A program made the translations under genes and the position numbers. From positions 369,736 through 433,735 of the forward strand of contig JAQEWB010000003.1 of the NCBI GenBank assembly GCA_027694045.1: a stretch of DNA of 64,000 bases, written 5' to 3'. A model generated the notes under the pieces. The model saw nothing but the letters and a program-made list of their open reading frames with translations, had not been told where the DNA came from and ran no database searches. This document shows positions 48,279 through 61,307 of this stretch, one piece after another (position 1 is the stretch's first letter; every line of letters starts with the position of its first letter). This DNA comes from Bacillaceae bacterium OF18-1A. GTDB lineage: Bacteria; Bacillota; Bacilli; Bacillales; Bacillaceae_G.

Positions 48279-48998
48279 TTATTTTTCAATAGGTAATTTA
48301 TTGGGTGTTCCCGGTTTGCGTGGATATTTCTTTGGTGTCTTGCGCTTTTTCTCGATTAATAAAATATTACGCTCACTCTCTTCAAACGGTAATTGGAACG
48401 TAGACATTTCTTTTAACTCTCCGCCAAGCACCTCTAAAGCATACTTGCCATTTTCAATTTCTTCGTTTGCTGCTGCGCCTTTCATTGCAATAAATGTCCC
48501 TCCAACTTTTACAAGTGGTAAACATAACTCACTTAATACAGAAAGACGTGCAACTGCTCGTGCCATTACAATATCGTATGATTCACGTACACCTTCTTTT
48601 TTGCCAAATGTTTCAGCACGATCATGACAAAATGCCACATCACTTAATTCTAATTTTTGTGCTAAATGGTTTAAGAAATTAATGCGTTTTTGCAATGAAT
48701 CTACAATTGTTACTTTTAAGTGCGGGAAACAAATTTTCAAAGGAATACTTGGAAAACCAGCTCCTGCTCCAACATCACAAATTGAGAATGGTTTTGAAAA
48801 ATCATAATAAAAAGCAGCTGTAATGGAATCAAAAAAGTGTTTTAAATATACTTCTTCTTTTTCTGTAATAGCCGTTAAATTCATTTTTTCATTCCACTCT
48901 ACTAATGTTTCAAAGTAGATTTGGAACTGTTCTAACTGCCTAGAAGAGAGGGTAATGCCCTTCTCTTCTAGCATAGATTGAAATTGTTCTATGTTCAT
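48279..48998 (-). CDS. rsmG: 16S rRNA (G527-N7) methyltransferase RsmG
   Basis: 239 aa. SAM-binding [26 protein letters not shown]-like CHDRAET, and [14 protein letters not shown] are RsmG motifs. Loss gives low-level streptomycin resistance in bacteria. 21 nt after mnmG, likely one transcript. Confidence 0.96.
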   Translation of the reverse strand: MNIEQFQSMLEEKGITLSSRQLEQFQIYFETLVEWNEKMNLTAITEKEEVYLKHFFDSITAAFYYDFSKPFSICDVGAGAGFPSIPLKICFPHLKVTIVDSLQKRINFLNHLAQKLELSDVAFCHDRAETFGKKEGVRESYDIVMARAVARLSVLSELCLPLVKVGGTFIAMKGAAANEEIENGKYALEVLGGELKEMSTFQLPFEESERNILLIEKKRKTPKKYPRKPGTPNKLPIEK

Positions 48999-49019
48999 CT
49001 AGCAATAACTCCTTACTAT

Positions 49020-50909
49020 TTATTGGTTCGATACTCGCGTAATTTTTCCTTGTTCAATATACACAAGCAAAATGGAAACGTCAGCTGGATTTACGCCCGA
49101 AATACGTGAAGCCTGCCCCATTGAAAGTGGACGAACATCTTTCAATTTCTGTCTAGCTTCTGAAGCAAGGCTAGAAATCGCATCATAATCAATATCCACA
49201 GGAATTTTTTTGTTTTCCATTTTCTTCATACGCTCTACTTGCTGTAAAGATTTTTCGATATATCCTTCGTACTTAATCTGAATTTCAACTTGCTCTGTAA
49301 TCTCATCACTTAATTCTACTTCGCTTGGTACTAAAAGATGGATATGCTCATATGTCATTTCCGGACGACGTAATAAATCACTTGCACGTATTCCATCTTT
49401 TAATTCACTTCCGCCAATACTGCGAATTAATTCTTGAACCTCAGGACGTGGTTTAATAATAATGCTTCCTAAACGTTCTTTTTCCTGTTCAATTTGTAAC
49501 TTTTTATTTGTAAATCGTTCATAACGATCTTCTTTAATTAAGCCGATTTTACGACCAACTTCTGTTAAACGAAGATCCGCATTATCATGACGTAATAATA
49601 GACGATATTCCGCACGAGACGTTAATAAACGATACGGTTCATTTGTCCCTTTCGTTACAAGATCATCAATTAAAACACCGATATATGCATCAGCACGACC
49701 TAAAATTACTTCTTCTTTGCCTAAAGATCGACATGCTGCATTAATTCCAGCCATAAGCCCTTGACCTGCCGCTTCTTCATAACCAGAAGTTCCATTAATT
49801 TGTCCTGCTGTATATAAATTTTTAATTTTTTTCGTTTCTAATGTTGGCCATAATTGCGTTGGCACGATTGCATCGTACTCAATTGCATAACCTGTACGCA
49901 TCATTTCAACATTCTCTAGACCCGGAATTGTTCTAAGCATATCACGCTGTACATCTTCTGGTAAGCTTGTGGATAAACCTTGTACATATACTTCTTGCGT
50001 ATTACGTCCTTCTGGTTCTAAGAAAATTTGATGACGTGGTTTATCATTAAATCTAACTACTTTATCTTCAATAGAAGGACAGTATCTAGGTCCCGTTCCT
50101 TTAATCATACCAGAATACATAGCTGAACGATGTAAATTTTCATCTATTAAACGATGTGTTTCAGTACTTGTATATGTCAACCAACATGGGATTTGATCCA
50201 TAATAAATTTCGTCGTTTCGAAAGAGAACGAACGTGGCTTATCATCACCTGGTTGAATTTCTGTCTTACTGTAGTCAATTGTATTACTATTTACACGCGG
50301 AGGTGTACCTGTTTTAAATCTAACAAGATCAAAACCAAGCTCCTCTAAATGTTCAGATAATGTAATAGATGGTTGCTGATTGTTTGGACCACTTGAATAT
50401 TTTAAGTCGCCCATAATAATTTCGCCACGTAAAAATGTTCCAGTCGTAATTACAACCGTTTTTGCCGTATATTCAGCACCTGCTTGTGTAATTACCCCTT
50501 TACATACGCCATCTTCAACGATTAAACGCTCTACCATTCCTTGGAACAACGTTAAGTTTGGTGTCTCTTCAATCGTTTTCTTTAATTCATGCTGGTAAGA
50601 AAATTTATCTGCTTGTGCTCGAAGCGCACGTACAGCTGGTCCCTTACCTGTATTTAACATACGCATTTGAATATGCGTTTTATCAATATTGCGACCCATT
50701 TCGCCGCCTAATGCATCAATTTCACGAACAACAATCCCTTTTGCTGGTCCACCAACAGAAGGGTTACATGGCATGAACGCTACCATATCTAAGTTAATTG
50801 TTAACATTAATGTTTTTGAGCCCATTCGTGCTGCCGCAAGACCAGCTTCGCATCCTGCATGACCCGCACCGATTACTATGACATCGTATGAACCGGCATT
50901 GTATCCCAT
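49020..50909 (-). CDS. mnmG: tRNA uridine 5-carboxymethylaminomethyl modification enzyme MnmG
   Basis: 629 aa. FAD motif [36 protein letters not shown], conserved Cys in the insertion ([14 protein letters not shown]) and C-terminal helical domain ([17 protein letters not shown]). With MnmE forms the complex that modifies U34 in tRNA. AGGAGG precedes ATG 50909. Confidence 0.98.
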   Translation of the reverse strand: MGYNAGSYDVIVIGAGHAGCEAGLAAARMGSKTLMLTINLDMVAFMPCNPSVGGPAKGIVVREIDALGGEMGRNIDKTHIQMRMLNTGKGPAVRALRAQADKFSYQHELKKTIEETPNLTLFQGMVERLIVEDGVCKGVITQAGAEYTAKTVVITTGTFLRGEIIMGDLKYSSGPNNQQPSITLSEHLEELGFDLVRFKTGTPPRVNSNTIDYSKTEIQPGDDKPRSFSFETTKFIMDQIPCWLTYTSTETHRLIDENLHRSAMYSGMIKGTGPRYCPSIEDKVVRFNDKPRHQIFLEPEGRNTQEVYVQGLSTSLPEDVQRDMLRTIPGLENVEMMRTGYAIEYDAIVPTQLWPTLETKKIKNLYTAGQINGTSGYEEAAGQGLMAGINAACRSLGKEEVILGRADAYIGVLIDDLVTKGTNEPYRLLTSRAEYRLLLRHDNADLRLTEVGRKIGLIKEDRYERFTNKKLQIEQEKERLGSIIIKPRPEVQELIRSIGGSELKDGIRASDLLRRPEMTYEHIHLLVPSEVELSDEITEQVEIQIKYEGYIEKSLQQVERMKKMENKKIPVDIDYDAISSLASEARQKLKDVRPLSMGQASRISGVNPADVSILLVYIEQGKITRVSNQ

Positions 50910-50955
50910 TGTTTATTCCTCCTAAGAATCTCTATCTTTCTAAAACATTTTTATA

Positions 50956-52332
50956 TTATTTTCCTAAACAAAATTGAGAGAACAACTGGTCAATCAAACT
51001 TTCATGCACAGTATCACCAGTAATTTCACCAAGTATTTCCCATGTTCTTGTTAAATCAATTTGCACCATATCAATTGGAACACCATTTTCAATTGCCTCA
51101 ACTGCATCACCAATTGTTTTTCCTGCTTGTGTCAGTAATCCGATATGTCTTGAATTAGAAACATATGTCATATCTGTTGAATCAATTGTTCCTTCAAAGA
51201 ATAGATCAGCGATTGCCTTTTCAAGTTCATCTATTCCTTGCTCCTCAATTAAGGATGTCGTAATGATACGATTTCCCGCAGCTAACTCTGTAACACGTCC
51301 CATATCAATTCCTTGCGGTAAATCTGTCTTATTCACAATAACAATGAAATCTTTCCCATGTACGGCACGGAATAAATCTTCATCTTCATTCGTTAAAGCC
51401 TCGCTATAGTTAACAACAACTAATACCAAATCAGCTTGGCTCATCATTTCTTTTGAGCGTTCCACACCAATTCGTTCAACAACATCTTCCGTTTCACGAA
51501 TACCCGCTGTATCTATAAGTTTAAGTGGTACACCACGCACATTAACGTACTCTTCAATAACATCACGAGTTGTTCCTGCAATATCAGTTACAATTGCCTT
51601 ATTCTCCTGAACAAGACTATTTAATAGCGACGACTTCCCAACGTTAGGTCTACCAATAATTGCTGTGGCAATACCTTCACGTAAAATTTTCCCTTGTTTT
51701 GATGTTTCTAATATTTTTTCAATTTCTGAACGAACATGCGTCGCCTTCTCAATCAAAATATTATGTGTCATCTCTTCTACATCATCGTATTCTGGGTAAT
51801 CTATATTTACCTCAACATGAGCTAATGTTTCTAAAATTTCTTGACGTAGGCGACCAATTAATTTAGATAATCGCCCTTCCATTTGATTAATTGCTACATT
51901 CATTGCGCGATCTGTTTTTGCACGAATTAAATCCATAACAGCTTCTGCCTGCGATAAATCAATACGTCCATTTAAAAAAGCACGTTTCGTAAATTCACCG
52001 GGCTCTGCTAATCGTACTCCTTGTGCTAAAATAAGTTGCAATACTTTGTTTACCGAAACAAGCCCACCATGACAATTAATTTCTACTATATTTTCACGTG
52101 TAAAAGTTCTTGGTGCACGCATAATGGACACCATAACTTCTTCAATAACTTGATTTGTATCTAAATCAACAATATGACCATAATGAATAGTGTGCGAAGG
52201 AACTTCCGTTAAATCCTTCCCTTTAAAAATACGGTTAACTTTCTCAACCGCATCATCCCCACTTACTCGAACAATGGCAATTGCACCCTCTCCAAGCGCT
52301 GTGGAAATCGCGGCAATTGTATCAAATTCCAT
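50956..52332 (-). CDS. mnmE: tRNA modification GTPase MnmE (TrmE/ThdF)
   Basis: 458 aa. N-terminal folate-binding domain ([22 protein letters not shown]), G1 [13 protein letters not shown]3 [11 protein letters not shown]4 NKTD and C-terminal CLGK with the catalytic Cys. Partner of MnmG 47 nt downstream. Upstream lies a DnaA-box-bearing terminator region shared with jag. Confidence 0.97.
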   Translation of the reverse strand: MEFDTIAAISTALGEGAIAIVRVSGDDAVEKVNRIFKGKDLTEVPSHTIHYGHIVDLDTNQVIEEVMVSIMRAPRTFTRENIVEINCHGGLVSVNKVLQLILAQGVRLAEPGEFTKRAFLNGRIDLSQAEAVMDLIRAKTDRAMNVAINQMEGRLSKLIGRLRQEILETLAHVEVNIDYPEYDDVEEMTHNILIEKATHVRSEIEKILETSKQGKILREGIATAIIGRPNVGKSSLLNSLVQENKAIVTDIAGTTRDVIEEYVNVRGVPLKLIDTAGIRETEDVVERIGVERSKEMMSQADLVLVVVNYSEALTNEDEDLFRAVHGKDFIVIVNKTDLPQGIDMGRVTELAAGNRIITTSLIEEQGIDELEKAIADLFFEGTIDSTDMTYVSNSRHIGLLTQAGKTIGDAVEAIENGVPIDMVQIDLTRTWEILGEITGDTVHESLIDQLFSQFCLGK

Positions 52333-52459
52333 GTCCTTTCACCTCATTTGCTTATTTATCTCTATTTCAACACGATTATTTCTTTCACTAAATTATTAGG
52401 ATACCATAACGGACCTATCTACAAAAGAATAATAACTCATTTTATTATGTCCTCATGTA

Positions 52460-52502
52460 AAAAACACTAAACTTATTCACAGTGGATAAGTTTAGTGTTT
52501 TT
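52460..52502. terminator. Terminator hairpin with DnaA boxes at its tip
   Basis: Perfect 17-bp stem AAAAACACTAAACTTAT/ATAAGTTTAGTGTTTTT with 9-nt loop. The apex reads TTATTCACA (52473-52481) and, inverted, a one-mismatch DnaA box (52481-52489). T-tracts on both strands. Confidence 0.85.
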
Positions 52503-52513
52503 AGTTATCCACA
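52473..52513. other. DnaA-box group between jag and mnmE
   Basis: TTATTCACA (52473-52481), inverted AGTGGATAA (52481-52489) and perfect TTATCCACA (52505-52513) within 41 nt. B. subtilis has a DnaA-binding region at the same gene (trmE/thdF), from memory. Confidence 0.65.
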
Positions 52514-52533
52514 CTCTTTTTCCCCTCAAAAAA

Positions 52534-52558
52534 ACCGGCACTCATTCGAGTAACCGGT
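52534..52558 (-). terminator. Terminator of the rnpA-yidC-jag genes
   Basis: ACCGG-ACTC/GAGT-CCGGT with a small internal loop; run of T on the minus strand. Confidence 0.85.
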
Positions 52559-53175
52559 CACTTGGGAGATATTACAACATGCCGATGTGGTTCATTTCCT
52601 TCAGAAGTTGTATTGATATTTTGATGATTAGATAATGCTTGATGAATGATTTTTCGTTCAAAAGATGGCATTGGCTCTAAAACAACTCTTTTTTTCGTAT
52701 TTGACACTTGTTTTGCTAATCGATAAGAAAGCGATTCTAATGTACTTTTTCTTTTACTACGATAATTTTCAGCATCTATTGTGATACCAATATACTGCTT
52801 CGTATGACGATTCGCCACAAGTTTTGTCAAATATTGTAAAGAATTTAGCGTATTACCTCTTTTTCCAATCAAAATACCTACATTATCACCAGAAATTGTA
52901 AATTCAACTTCGCGTCCTTTTACAATTTTACTAATCTCAACTTTCACACCCATATCATGAATGACATTTCTTAAATAATCTTCGCATTCTTGAATTGGAT
53001 CTTTCTTCAATGCAACTTCGACTACTGCAGGACGATTCCCAAATAAACCTAAGAATCCTCTTTTACCTTCATCGATAATATTTATATCTACCCGATCTTT
53101 TGATGTATTTAATTGCCTTAAAGCATCTTCTACTGCCAGCTCGACTGTTTGTCCTTTAGCAGTAATTACACTCAC
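52558..53175 (-). CDS. jag: RNA-binding protein KhpB/Jag
   Basis: 205 aa. Jag-N domain ([19 protein letters not shown]), KH domain with [20 protein letters not shown], and R3H-type end ([14 protein letters not shown]). Shorter than streptococcal EloR. Overlaps the yidC stop by 4 nt; influences cell elongation and RNA binding with KhpA. Confidence 0.93.
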   Translation of the reverse strand: MSVITAKGQTVELAVEDALRQLNTSKDRVDINIIDEGKRGFLGLFGNRPAVVEVALKKDPIQECEDYLRNVIHDMGVKVEISKIVKGREVEFTISGDNVGILIGKRGNTLNSLQYLTKLVANRHTKQYIGITIDAENYRSKRKSTLESLSYRLAKQVSNTKKRVVLEPMPSFERKIIHQALSNHQNINTTSEGNEPHRHVVISPK

Positions 53176-53939
53176 TTGCCAGATCCTCCAGCCTTACTTG
53201 CCTTAATCTCTGGACCTTTAATAAAGTACATTTGAGCAATACCGAAGATATTACCAACAACCCAGTAAAGTGATAATGCAGCTGGGAAATTAATTGCAAA
53301 GACTAAAATCATAATCGGCATAAGCCAAAGCATCATTGCCATTTGCGGATTTTGACCAGCTGTTCCTGCCATTGCAAGCTTTTGCTGAATAAATGTCGTA
53401 ATTGCCGCAACAACCGGTAAGATATAGTACGGATCTGCATGTCCTAAATCGAACCATAAGAAACTATGTTGCTTAATCTCAGCTGTTCTCATAATCGCAT
53501 GATAAAAAGCAAATAGAATTGGCATTTGGATAAAGATTGGTAAACAACCAGCTAATGGATTCACACCATTTTTTTGATACAACTGCATCATTTCTTGTTG
53601 TAGTTTTTGCTGTGTTGCTTGGTCTTTTGAGCTATATTTCTCTTTTAACTTCACCATTTCTGGTTGTAACGCTTGCATTGCTTTCGTGCTCTTCGTTTGT
53701 TTAATCATTAATGGTAATAACGCAAAACGAATAATAAGAGTCGTAACAACGATTGCTAAACCATAATTACTGTTAAATAAGTTTGCAAAATACGTGATTA
53801 ATTGAGAAAGCGGATATACGAAATACTCATTCCAAATCCCAGTGCTTTTCGGTGTAATCGGCTGATTTGTTTCACTACAGCCAGTAGCAATTGCCATTAA
53901 TGCAATAACCATGGCTAGTAAACCTATTTTCTTTTTCAA
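53172..53939 (-). CDS. yidC: Membrane protein insertase YidC (SpoIIIJ/OxaA1)
   Basis: 255 aa. Lipoprotein signal with MAIATGC (Cys21), then five membrane helices of the YidC/Oxa1 core; the buried Arg is in [17 protein letters not shown]. Inserts membrane proteins; in B. subtilis SpoIIIJ also supports sporulation. AGGAGC-type site precedes ATG 53939. Confidence 0.96.
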   Translation of the reverse strand: MKKKIGLLAMVIALMAIATGCSETNQPITPKSTGIWNEYFVYPLSQLITYFANLFNSNYGLAIVVTTLIIRFALLPLMIKQTKSTKAMQALQPEMVKLKEKYSSKDQATQQKLQQEMMQLYQKNGVNPLAGCLPIFIQMPILFAFYHAIMRTAEIKQHSFLWFDLGHADPYYILPVVAAITTFIQQKLAMAGTAGQNPQMAMMLWLMPIMILVFAINFPAALSLYWVVGNIFGIAQMYFIKGPEIKASKAGGSGK

Positions 53940-53991
53940 AGCCTGCTCCTCCTTGTTTCGGTATGTATATAGTGTAATTCATTTCCTTACG

Positions 53992-54339
53992 CTACTTTTT
54001 TATTCTTTTCATACCAGAGCGTTTAAAGACATGAATTAAGCTTTTCTTTACTTCTTCATATGTCATCTCTGCACAAGGCTTCCTTGCTATTATAACAAAA
54101 TCTTTTCCAGAATCTATCTCATCTTTTAATTCTGTGATTGACTGGCGGATCATACGTTTAATTCGATTACGAACCACTGCATTTCCTATTTTCTTACTAA
54201 CAGAAAGGCCGATGCGAAAATTTGGCTGTTCTTCTTTATCTAATTGGTACACAACAAACTGACGATTTGCATTCGATTTTCCCTTTTGGAAAACCGATTG
54301 GAATTCATCATTCTTTTTTATACGATTTTTTTTCTTCAT
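53992..54339 (-). CDS. rnpA: Ribonuclease P protein component RnpA
   Basis: 115 aa. RNR motif [15 protein letters not shown] and basic surface typical of RNase P protein. ATG 54339 after AGGAG; an in-frame GTG four codons earlier lies in the ribosome site. The C-terminus (SGMKRIKK) is a few residues shorter than the B. anthracis form I remember. Confidence 0.95.
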   Translation of the reverse strand: MKKKNRIKKNDEFQSVFQKGKSNANRQFVVYQLDKEEQPNFRIGLSVSKKIGNAVVRNRIKRMIRQSITELKDEIDSGKDFVIIARKPCAEMTYEEVKKSLIHVFKRSGMKRIKK

Positions 54340-54393
54340 ATCAATTGACACTCCTGTGTTTCATCAGCGGAAATTCACTATTATTAGAAAAAA

Positions 54394-54417
54394 AGACCAC
54401 TGAACGATCAGTGGTCT
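54394..54417 (-). terminator. Terminator/attenuator between rpmH and rnpA, starting in the rpmH stop codon
   Basis: AGACCACTGA/TCAGTGGTCT 10-bp stem, 4-nt loop, TTTTTTT on the minus strand. The 5' arm begins inside the rpmH TAG stop. Confidence 0.9.
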
Positions 54418-54550
54418 ACGCAGATAATACTTTTCTTCCTTTACGACGACGAGCTGCTAGCACTTTACGTCCGTTCGCTGTGCTCATACGGCTGCGGAAA
54501 CCATGTACTTTGCTGCGCTTACGTTTATTTGGTTGGTAAGTTCTTTTCAT
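54416..54550 (-). CDS. rpmH: 50S ribosomal protein L34
   Basis: 44 aa ([20 protein letters not shown] ... [11 protein letters not shown]), the whole L34 protein, too short for a typical ORF cutoff. GGGAGG lies upstream of ATG 54550. First gene reading leftward from oriC. Confidence 0.98.
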   Translation of the reverse strand: MKRTYQPNKRKRSKVHGFRSRMSTANGRKVLAARRRKGRKVLSA

Positions 54551-54596
54551 TATATGACACCTCCCTGAGGAATATCTGTTAAAGACAGTCCTATAA

Positions 54597-54626
54597 ATTA
54601 TAGTTAATTCACTAGGAAAATGTCAA
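54597..54626 (-). promoter_or_regulatory. Sigma-A promoter of rpmH
   Basis: Minus strand TTGACA (54626-54621), 18-nt spacer, TATAAT (54602-54597). Confidence 0.8.
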
Positions 54627-54663
54627 TGGTTCTAGAAATTTTCATTAAATATTCATTTTGAAC

Positions 54664-54961
54664 CTATTCACAGACTTTTTCACAGCCCCTATATTTCCTT
54701 GTGGATAAATGTTTTTTTATGTTTTTTATATCCACAAACTTTTTTCTCACTTTTACACAGTATATCGTGTTGTGGACAAGTTTATTCCACAAGGTATTGA
54801 TTTTGTGGATAACTTTCTTAATTTCATTGCTATAGCTACTTTTTTTTGATATTATAGTTGTGTTTTCACTTTGAATAAGTTTTCCACATCTTTATCTTAT
54901 CCACAATTTGTGTATAACATGTGGACAGTTTTAATCACATGTGGGTAAATAGTTGTCCACA
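54664..54961. other. oriC part 1: DnaA-box cluster upstream of dnaA
   Basis: Perfect boxes at 54700-54708 (minus), 54804-54812 (minus), 54897-54905 (plus). One-mismatch boxes at 54664-54672, 54728-54736, 54771-54779, 54880-54888, 54940-54948 and 54953-54961; weaker ones at 54783-54791 and 54920-54928. Very AT-rich. Corresponds to the incA/incB side of Bacillus oriC and probably mediates dnaA autoregulation. Confidence 0.92.
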
Positions 54962-55006
54962 TCTTCTTTTTTGTCGAAAAAACTATCTCGTATACAAACG
55001 ACGTTT

Positions 55007-55034
55007 TTGGGTTTTAAAATACGTTTCGTATAAA
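55007..55034 (+). promoter_or_regulatory. Possible dnaA promoter
   Basis: TTGGGT (55007-55012), 16-nt spacer, TATAAA (55029-55034), 80 nt before the start codon. Confidence 0.4.
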
Positions 55035-55113
55035 TATACATTTTATATTTATTAGGTTGTACATTTGTTGCGCAATCTTATTCTTTCACCATCTTAGTAA
55101 AGGAGGGACACCT

Positions 55114-56454
55114 TTGGAAAACATTTCTGATTTATGGAATAGTGCCTTAAAAGAACTAGAAAAAAAGGTCAGTAAACCTAGTTATGAAACATGGTTAAAG
55201 TCAACAACTGCTCATAACTTAAAGAAAGATGTATTAACTATTACAGCTCCAAACGAATTTGCTCGTGATTGGCTAGAATCTCATTATTCAGAACTCATTT
55301 CAGAAACACTTTATGATTTAACAGGGGCAAAATTAGCTATTCGCTTTATTATTCCCCAAAGTCAAGCAGAAGAGGATATTGATCTTCCTCCCGTTAAAAA
55401 AAATCTAGCACAAGATGATTCTACTCATTTACCACAGAGCATGTTAAATCCAAAATATACATTTGATACGTTTGTTATCGGCTCTGGTAATCGTTTTGCT
55501 CATGCTGCTTCCCTAGCTGTAGCAGAGGCACCAGCTAAGGCATATAATCCTCTCTTTATTTACGGGGGAGTGGGACTTGGAAAGACGCACTTAATGCATG
55601 CGATTGGTCATTATGTAATTGAACATAACCCAAATGCAAAGGTTGTATATTTATCATCAGAAAAATTTACAAATGAATTTATTAACTCTATTCGTGATAA
55701 TAAAGCTGTTGATTTTCGCAATAAGTATCGCAATGTAGATGTTTTATTGATAGATGATATTCAATTTCTTGCCGGAAAAGAACAAACGCAAGAAGAATTT
55801 TTCCATACATTTAATGCATTACACGAAGAAAGCAAACAAATTGTAATTTCAAGTGATCGGCCGCCAAAAGAAATTCCAACTTTAGAAGATCGTCTTCGTT
55901 CTCGCTTTGAATGGGGGCTCATTACAGACATTACACCACCGGATTTAGAAACACGAATTGCGATTTTACGTAAAAAAGCGAAAGCCGAAGGGCTTGATAT
56001 ACCAAATGAGGTTATGCTTTATATCGCAAATCAAATTGATTCAAACATTCGTGAACTAGAGGGCGCGCTCATTCGAGTTGTAGCTTATTCGTCTTTAATA
56101 AACAAAGATATTAATGCTGACCTAGCAGCTGAAGCACTTAAAGATATTATTCCAAATTCTAAACCAAAAATTATCTCTATTTATGATATCCAAAAGGCTG
56201 TGGGAGATGTTTATCAAGTAAAATTAGAAGATTTCAAAGCGAAAAAGCGTACGAAGTCAGTTGCATTTCCTCGCCAGATTGCAATGTATTTATCACGTGA
56301 ACTTACAGACTCCTCTTTACCTAAAATAGGGGAAGAATTTGGCGGACGTGATCATACAACAGTTATCCATGCTCATGAAAAAATTTCTAAGCTATTAAAA
56401 ACGGATACGCAATTACAAAAACAAGTCGAAGAAATTAATGGTATTTTAAAGTAG
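55114..56454 (+). CDS. dnaA: Replication initiator DnaA
   Basis: 446 aa from TTG 55114, 7 nt after AGGAGG. Domain I (1-80), short linker, AAA+ domain with Walker [10 protein letters not shown] (151-159), Walker [11 protein letters not shown] and Arg-finger region LRSRFEWGL, domain IV with the DnaA signature [15 protein letters not shown]. Opens the origin and regulates transcription. First gene of dnaA-dnaN. Linker variation ([12 protein letters not shown]) and C-terminal NGILK differ slightly from B. anthracis. Confidence 0.98.
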   Translation: MENISDLWNSALKELEKKVSKPSYETWLKSTTAHNLKKDVLTITAPNEFARDWLESHYSELISETLYDLTGAKLAIRFIIPQSQAEEDIDLPPVKKNLAQDDSTHLPQSMLNPKYTFDTFVIGSGNRFAHAASLAVAEAPAKAYNPLFIYGGVGLGKTHLMHAIGHYVIEHNPNAKVVYLSSEKFTNEFINSIRDNKAVDFRNKYRNVDVLLIDDIQFLAGKEQTQEEFFHTFNALHEESKQIVISSDRPPKEIPTLEDRLRSRFEWGLITDITPPDLETRIAILRKKAKAEGLDIPNEVMLYIANQIDSNIRELEGALIRVVAYSSLINKDINADLAAEALKDIIPNSKPKIISIYDIQKAVGDVYQVKLEDFKAKKRTKSVAFPRQIAMYLSRELTDSSLPKIGEEFGGRDHTTVIHAHEKISKLLKTDTQLQKQVEEINGILK

Positions 56455-56465
56455 TAGCTGAATAG

Positions 56466-56556
56466 TGTGAATAACTTCCTTTGTTTTACGCACAGTCTAT
56501 CCACATGTAGATAGACTGTTTTTACATCTTTCAACGGGGTTATCCACATATCCACA
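56466..56556. other. oriC part 2: DnaA boxes between dnaA and dnaN
   Basis: TTATTCACA on the minus strand (56466-56474), CTATCCACA (56497-56505, one mismatch, inside the dnaA terminator loop), perfect TTATCCACA (56540-56548) and ATATCCACA (56548-56556). Equivalent to incC. Confidence 0.9.
56493..56518 (+). terminator. Terminator after dnaA
   Basis: CAGTCTATC/GATAGACTG 9-bp stem with 8-nt loop followed by TTTTT; loop and 5' arm include a DnaA box. dnaN may be reached by readthrough. Confidence 0.75.
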
Positions 56557-56560
56557 AGCC

Positions 56561-56617
56561 CTATTACTATTACTACTATTTTTTATCTTTATTAATTAAA
56601 TAAAATCTTATACTTAC
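56561..56617. other. DnaA-trio and unwinding element of oriC
   Basis: CTA TTA CTA TTA CTA CTA (56561-56578) reads, on the complementary strand 3'-5', as six (G/A)AT triplets, the DnaA-trio of the basal unwinding system. It starts 4 nt after the last DnaA box across a GC-rich stretch and runs into AT-only sequence up to 56617. Confidence 0.85.
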
Positions 56618-56632
56618 CGGAGGTTTTTCGTT

Positions 56633-57778
56633 ATGCGTTTTACAATACAAAAAGACTATCTTGTAAGAGGTGTACAAGATGTAATGAAAGCTGTTTCCTC
56701 TCGTACAACAATTCCAATTCTTACAGGGATTAAAATTGTTGCTACTGAAGAAGGCGTTACATTAACAGGAAGTGATGCGGATATTTCGATAGAATCCTTC
56801 ATTCCAGTTGAGGAAGATGGAAAAGAAATTGTGGAAGTATCACAATCAGGAAGTATTGTTTTACAAGCAAAATATTTTAGTGAGATCGTAAAAAAACTAC
56901 CTAAAGATACTGTCGAAATTTCTGTGGAAAATCATTTTATGACAAAAATAAAATCTGGAAAATCAGAGTTTAACTTAAATGGTTTAGATTCTGCTGAATA
57001 TCCACTATTGCCACAGATTGAAGAACATCATGTTTTTAAGATTCCAACGGATTTACTTAAACATATGATTAGACAAACTGTATTTGCAGTTTCTACTTCT
57101 GAAACAAGACCAATCTTGACAGGTGTAAACTGGAAAGTATATAACAGCGAGTTAACTTGTATTGCAACAGATAGTCATAGACTAGCACTTCGAAAAGCAA
57201 AAATCGCAGGGCATAATATTGCAGAAGAATTCCAAGCGAATGTTGTAATTCCTGGTAAAAGCTTAAATGAATTAAGTAAAATTTTAGATGAATCCGAGGA
57301 AATGGTAGATATCGTTATTACGGAGTATCAAGTATTATTCCGTACAAAACATTTATTATTCTTCTCAAGATTGTTAGAAGGGAATTACCCAGATACGACG
57401 CGTTTAATTCCAGCAGAGAGTAAAACAGATATTTTTGTAAATACAAAAGAATTTTTACAAGCCATTGATCGTGCTTCACTATTAGCAAGAGACGGCCGTA
57501 ATAATGTTGTGAAATTATCAACACTAGAGCAAGAAATGCTAGAAATTTCTTCGAACTCACCAGAAATTGGGAAGGTAGTAGAAGAAGTTCAATGTGAAAA
57601 AGTAGATGGGGAAGAATTAAAAATATCTTTTAGTGCAAAATATATGATGGATGCATTAAAGGCCTTAGATAGTACAGAGATTAAGATTAGCTTTACGGGA
57701 GCAATGAGACCGTTCTTAATTCGTACAGTAAATGATGATTCGATTACTCAATTAATTTTACCAGTTCGTACTTACTAG
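56633..57778 (+). CDS. dnaN: DNA polymerase III sliding clamp (beta)
   Basis: 381 aa. Three clamp domains; MRFTIQKDYLVRGVQDVMKAVSSRTTIPILTGIKI at the start and MRPFLIR...ILPVRTY at the end are typical. CGGAGG precedes ATG. Encircles DNA and holds polymerase, MutS, ligase and others. Confidence 0.98.
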   Translation: MRFTIQKDYLVRGVQDVMKAVSSRTTIPILTGIKIVATEEGVTLTGSDADISIESFIPVEEDGKEIVEVSQSGSIVLQAKYFSEIVKKLPKDTVEISVENHFMTKIKSGKSEFNLNGLDSAEYPLLPQIEEHHVFKIPTDLLKHMIRQTVFAVSTSETRPILTGVNWKVYNSELTCIATDSHRLALRKAKIAGHNIAEEFQANVVIPGKSLNELSKILDESEEMVDIVITEYQVLFRTKHLLFFSRLLEGNYPDTTRLIPAESKTDIFVNTKEFLQAIDRASLLARDGRNNVVKLSTLEQEMLEISSNSPEIGKVVEEVQCEKVDGEELKISFSAKYMMDALKALDSTEIKISFTGAMRPFLIRTVNDDSITQLILPVRTY

Positions 57779-57784
57779 GTAAGA

Positions 57785-57824
57785 AATAAGGGTTGCTAGT
57801 TTAAAGATGCTAGTAGCCCTTATT
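57785..57824 (+). terminator. Terminator of dnaN
   Basis: 15-bp stem AATAAGGGTTGCTAG with its partner (two G-U pairs), followed by TTTGATTTTT. Confidence 0.8.
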
Positions 57825-57905
57825 TGATTTTTGGGTATTACTTTCCTAATGCTAGTTTATTTAGTACAATGAAAGAATGAACACTTTCAGAAAGTGAGCG
57901 ATTTT

Positions 57906-58118
57906 ATGAAACGTATTAAAATTTCAACAGAGTATATTACACTAGGACAATTTTTAAAGTTAGCTGATGTAATCGATACAGGTGGCGCTGTAAAATGGTT
58001 CTTACAAGAATATGAAGTGTACGTGAATCAAGAACTTGAAAATAGAAGAGGTCGCAAGTTATATGCGAACGATATTATTGAAATTCCAGGAAGTGGAACC
58101 TTCCAAGTTCAGGCATAA
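57906..58118 (+). CDS. yaaA: S4-domain protein YaaA (RlbA)
   Basis: 70 aa from ATG 57906; MKRIKISTEYITLGQFLKLADVIDTGGAVKWFLQEYEVYVNQELENRRGRKLY is an S4 RNA-binding domain. A GTG four codons upstream is the alternative start. Implicated in 50S assembly. Ends 12 nt before recF. Confidence 0.92.
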   Translation: MKRIKISTEYITLGQFLKLADVIDTGGAVKWFLQEYEVYVNQELENRRGRKLYANDIIEIPGSGTFQVQA

Positions 58119-58130
58119 AGGGGGAGCCCT

Positions 58131-59258
58131 TTGTTTATTTCAGAAATACAATTAAAAAACTATCGCAATTATGAAAAATTAGAGCTTTCCTTTGAAGATA
58201 AAGTGAATGTAATTATCGGTGAAAATGCGCAAGGGAAAACGAATTTGATGGAAGCTATTTATGTTTTAGCGATGGCGAAATCTCATAGAACCTCTAATGA
58301 TCGTGAACTTATCCGTTGGGATGAAGATTTTGGTCAAATTAAAGGGAAGTTACAAAAAAGAAACAGTTCTTTGTCTTTGGAATTAAATATTTCGAAAAAA
58401 GGTAAAAAGGCAAAATTAAATCAACTTGAACAACAAAAATTGAGTCAATATATTGGCGAAATGAACGTTGTCATGTTTGCCCCAGAAGATTTAAATCTTG
58501 TAAAAGGAAGCCCTCAAGTAAGAAGACGCTTTTTAGATATGGAATTAGGACAAATAGCTCCAGTTTATTTGTATGAGTTAAGTCAATATCAAAAGGTGCT
58601 CACACAGCGAAATCACTTGTTGAAAAAAATGCAAGGGAATAGTAAGAGTGAGGAAACGATGTTGGATGTATTTACACTTCAACTCATTGAACATGGTACG
58701 AAAATATTGCGAAAGCGTTTTGAATTTTTGCAGTTACTACAAGAATGGGCAGCTCCAATTCATCGCGGTATAAGCCGTGGATTAGAAGAATTAGAAATTG
58801 TCTATAAACCGAGTGTAGATGTATCAGAATCAATGGATTTGTCGAAAATAAAAGAAGTATACTATGAAAGTTTTCAATCTGTGAAACAACGTGAAATTTT
58901 CCGTGGTACGACTTTAATTGGTCCTCATCGTGATGATTTACAATTCTTCGTTAATAGTAAAAATGTTCAAGTCTTTGGTTCTCAAGGACAACAACGAACG
59001 ACCGCACTGTCCCTAAAATTAGCTGAAATTGAATTGATTTACTCAGAAGTTAAGGAATACCCGATTCTTTTATTGGATGATGTATTATCAGAATTAGACG
59101 ATTATCGTCAATCACATCTGTTAAATACAATTCAAGGAAAAGTGCAAACATTTGTTACAACGACGAGTGTCGACGGAATTGAACACGAAACATTAAAAGA
59201 AGCGAAAACAATTCATGTAACGAACGGCACGGTAGATTGTGAAATAGATAGGGCATAA
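58131..59258 (+). CDS. recF: DNA repair protein RecF
   Basis: 375 aa. SMC-like ABC ATPase: Walker [14 protein letters not shown] (30-42), signature [18 protein letters not shown] and Walker [13 protein letters not shown]. Loads RecA at gaps. TTG start just after GGGGGAG. Cotranscribed with yaaA and gyrB. Confidence 0.97.
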   Translation: MFISEIQLKNYRNYEKLELSFEDKVNVIIGENAQGKTNLMEAIYVLAMAKSHRTSNDRELIRWDEDFGQIKGKLQKRNSSLSLELNISKKGKKAKLNQLEQQKLSQYIGEMNVVMFAPEDLNLVKGSPQVRRRFLDMELGQIAPVYLYELSQYQKVLTQRNHLLKKMQGNSKSEETMLDVFTLQLIEHGTKILRKRFEFLQLLQEWAAPIHRGISRGLEELEIVYKPSVDVSESMDLSKIKEVYYESFQSVKQREIFRGTTLIGPHRDDLQFFVNSKNVQVFGSQGQQRTTALSLKLAEIELIYSEVKEYPILLLDDVLSELDDYRQSHLLNTIQGKVQTFVTTTSVDGIEHETLKEAKTIHVTNGTVDCEIDRA

Positions 59259-59281
59259 TCCCTGTTTAAATGGAAAAGTAG

Positions 59282-61219
<1,938 letters not shown>

Positions 61220-61307
61220 ATGAGTAATGACAGGAATCTAAGTATTCCTGTCTTCTACATATAAATCAATGTATTTGTAACGGAAATGTAAGAGGAGGTG
61301 CTCGTTG

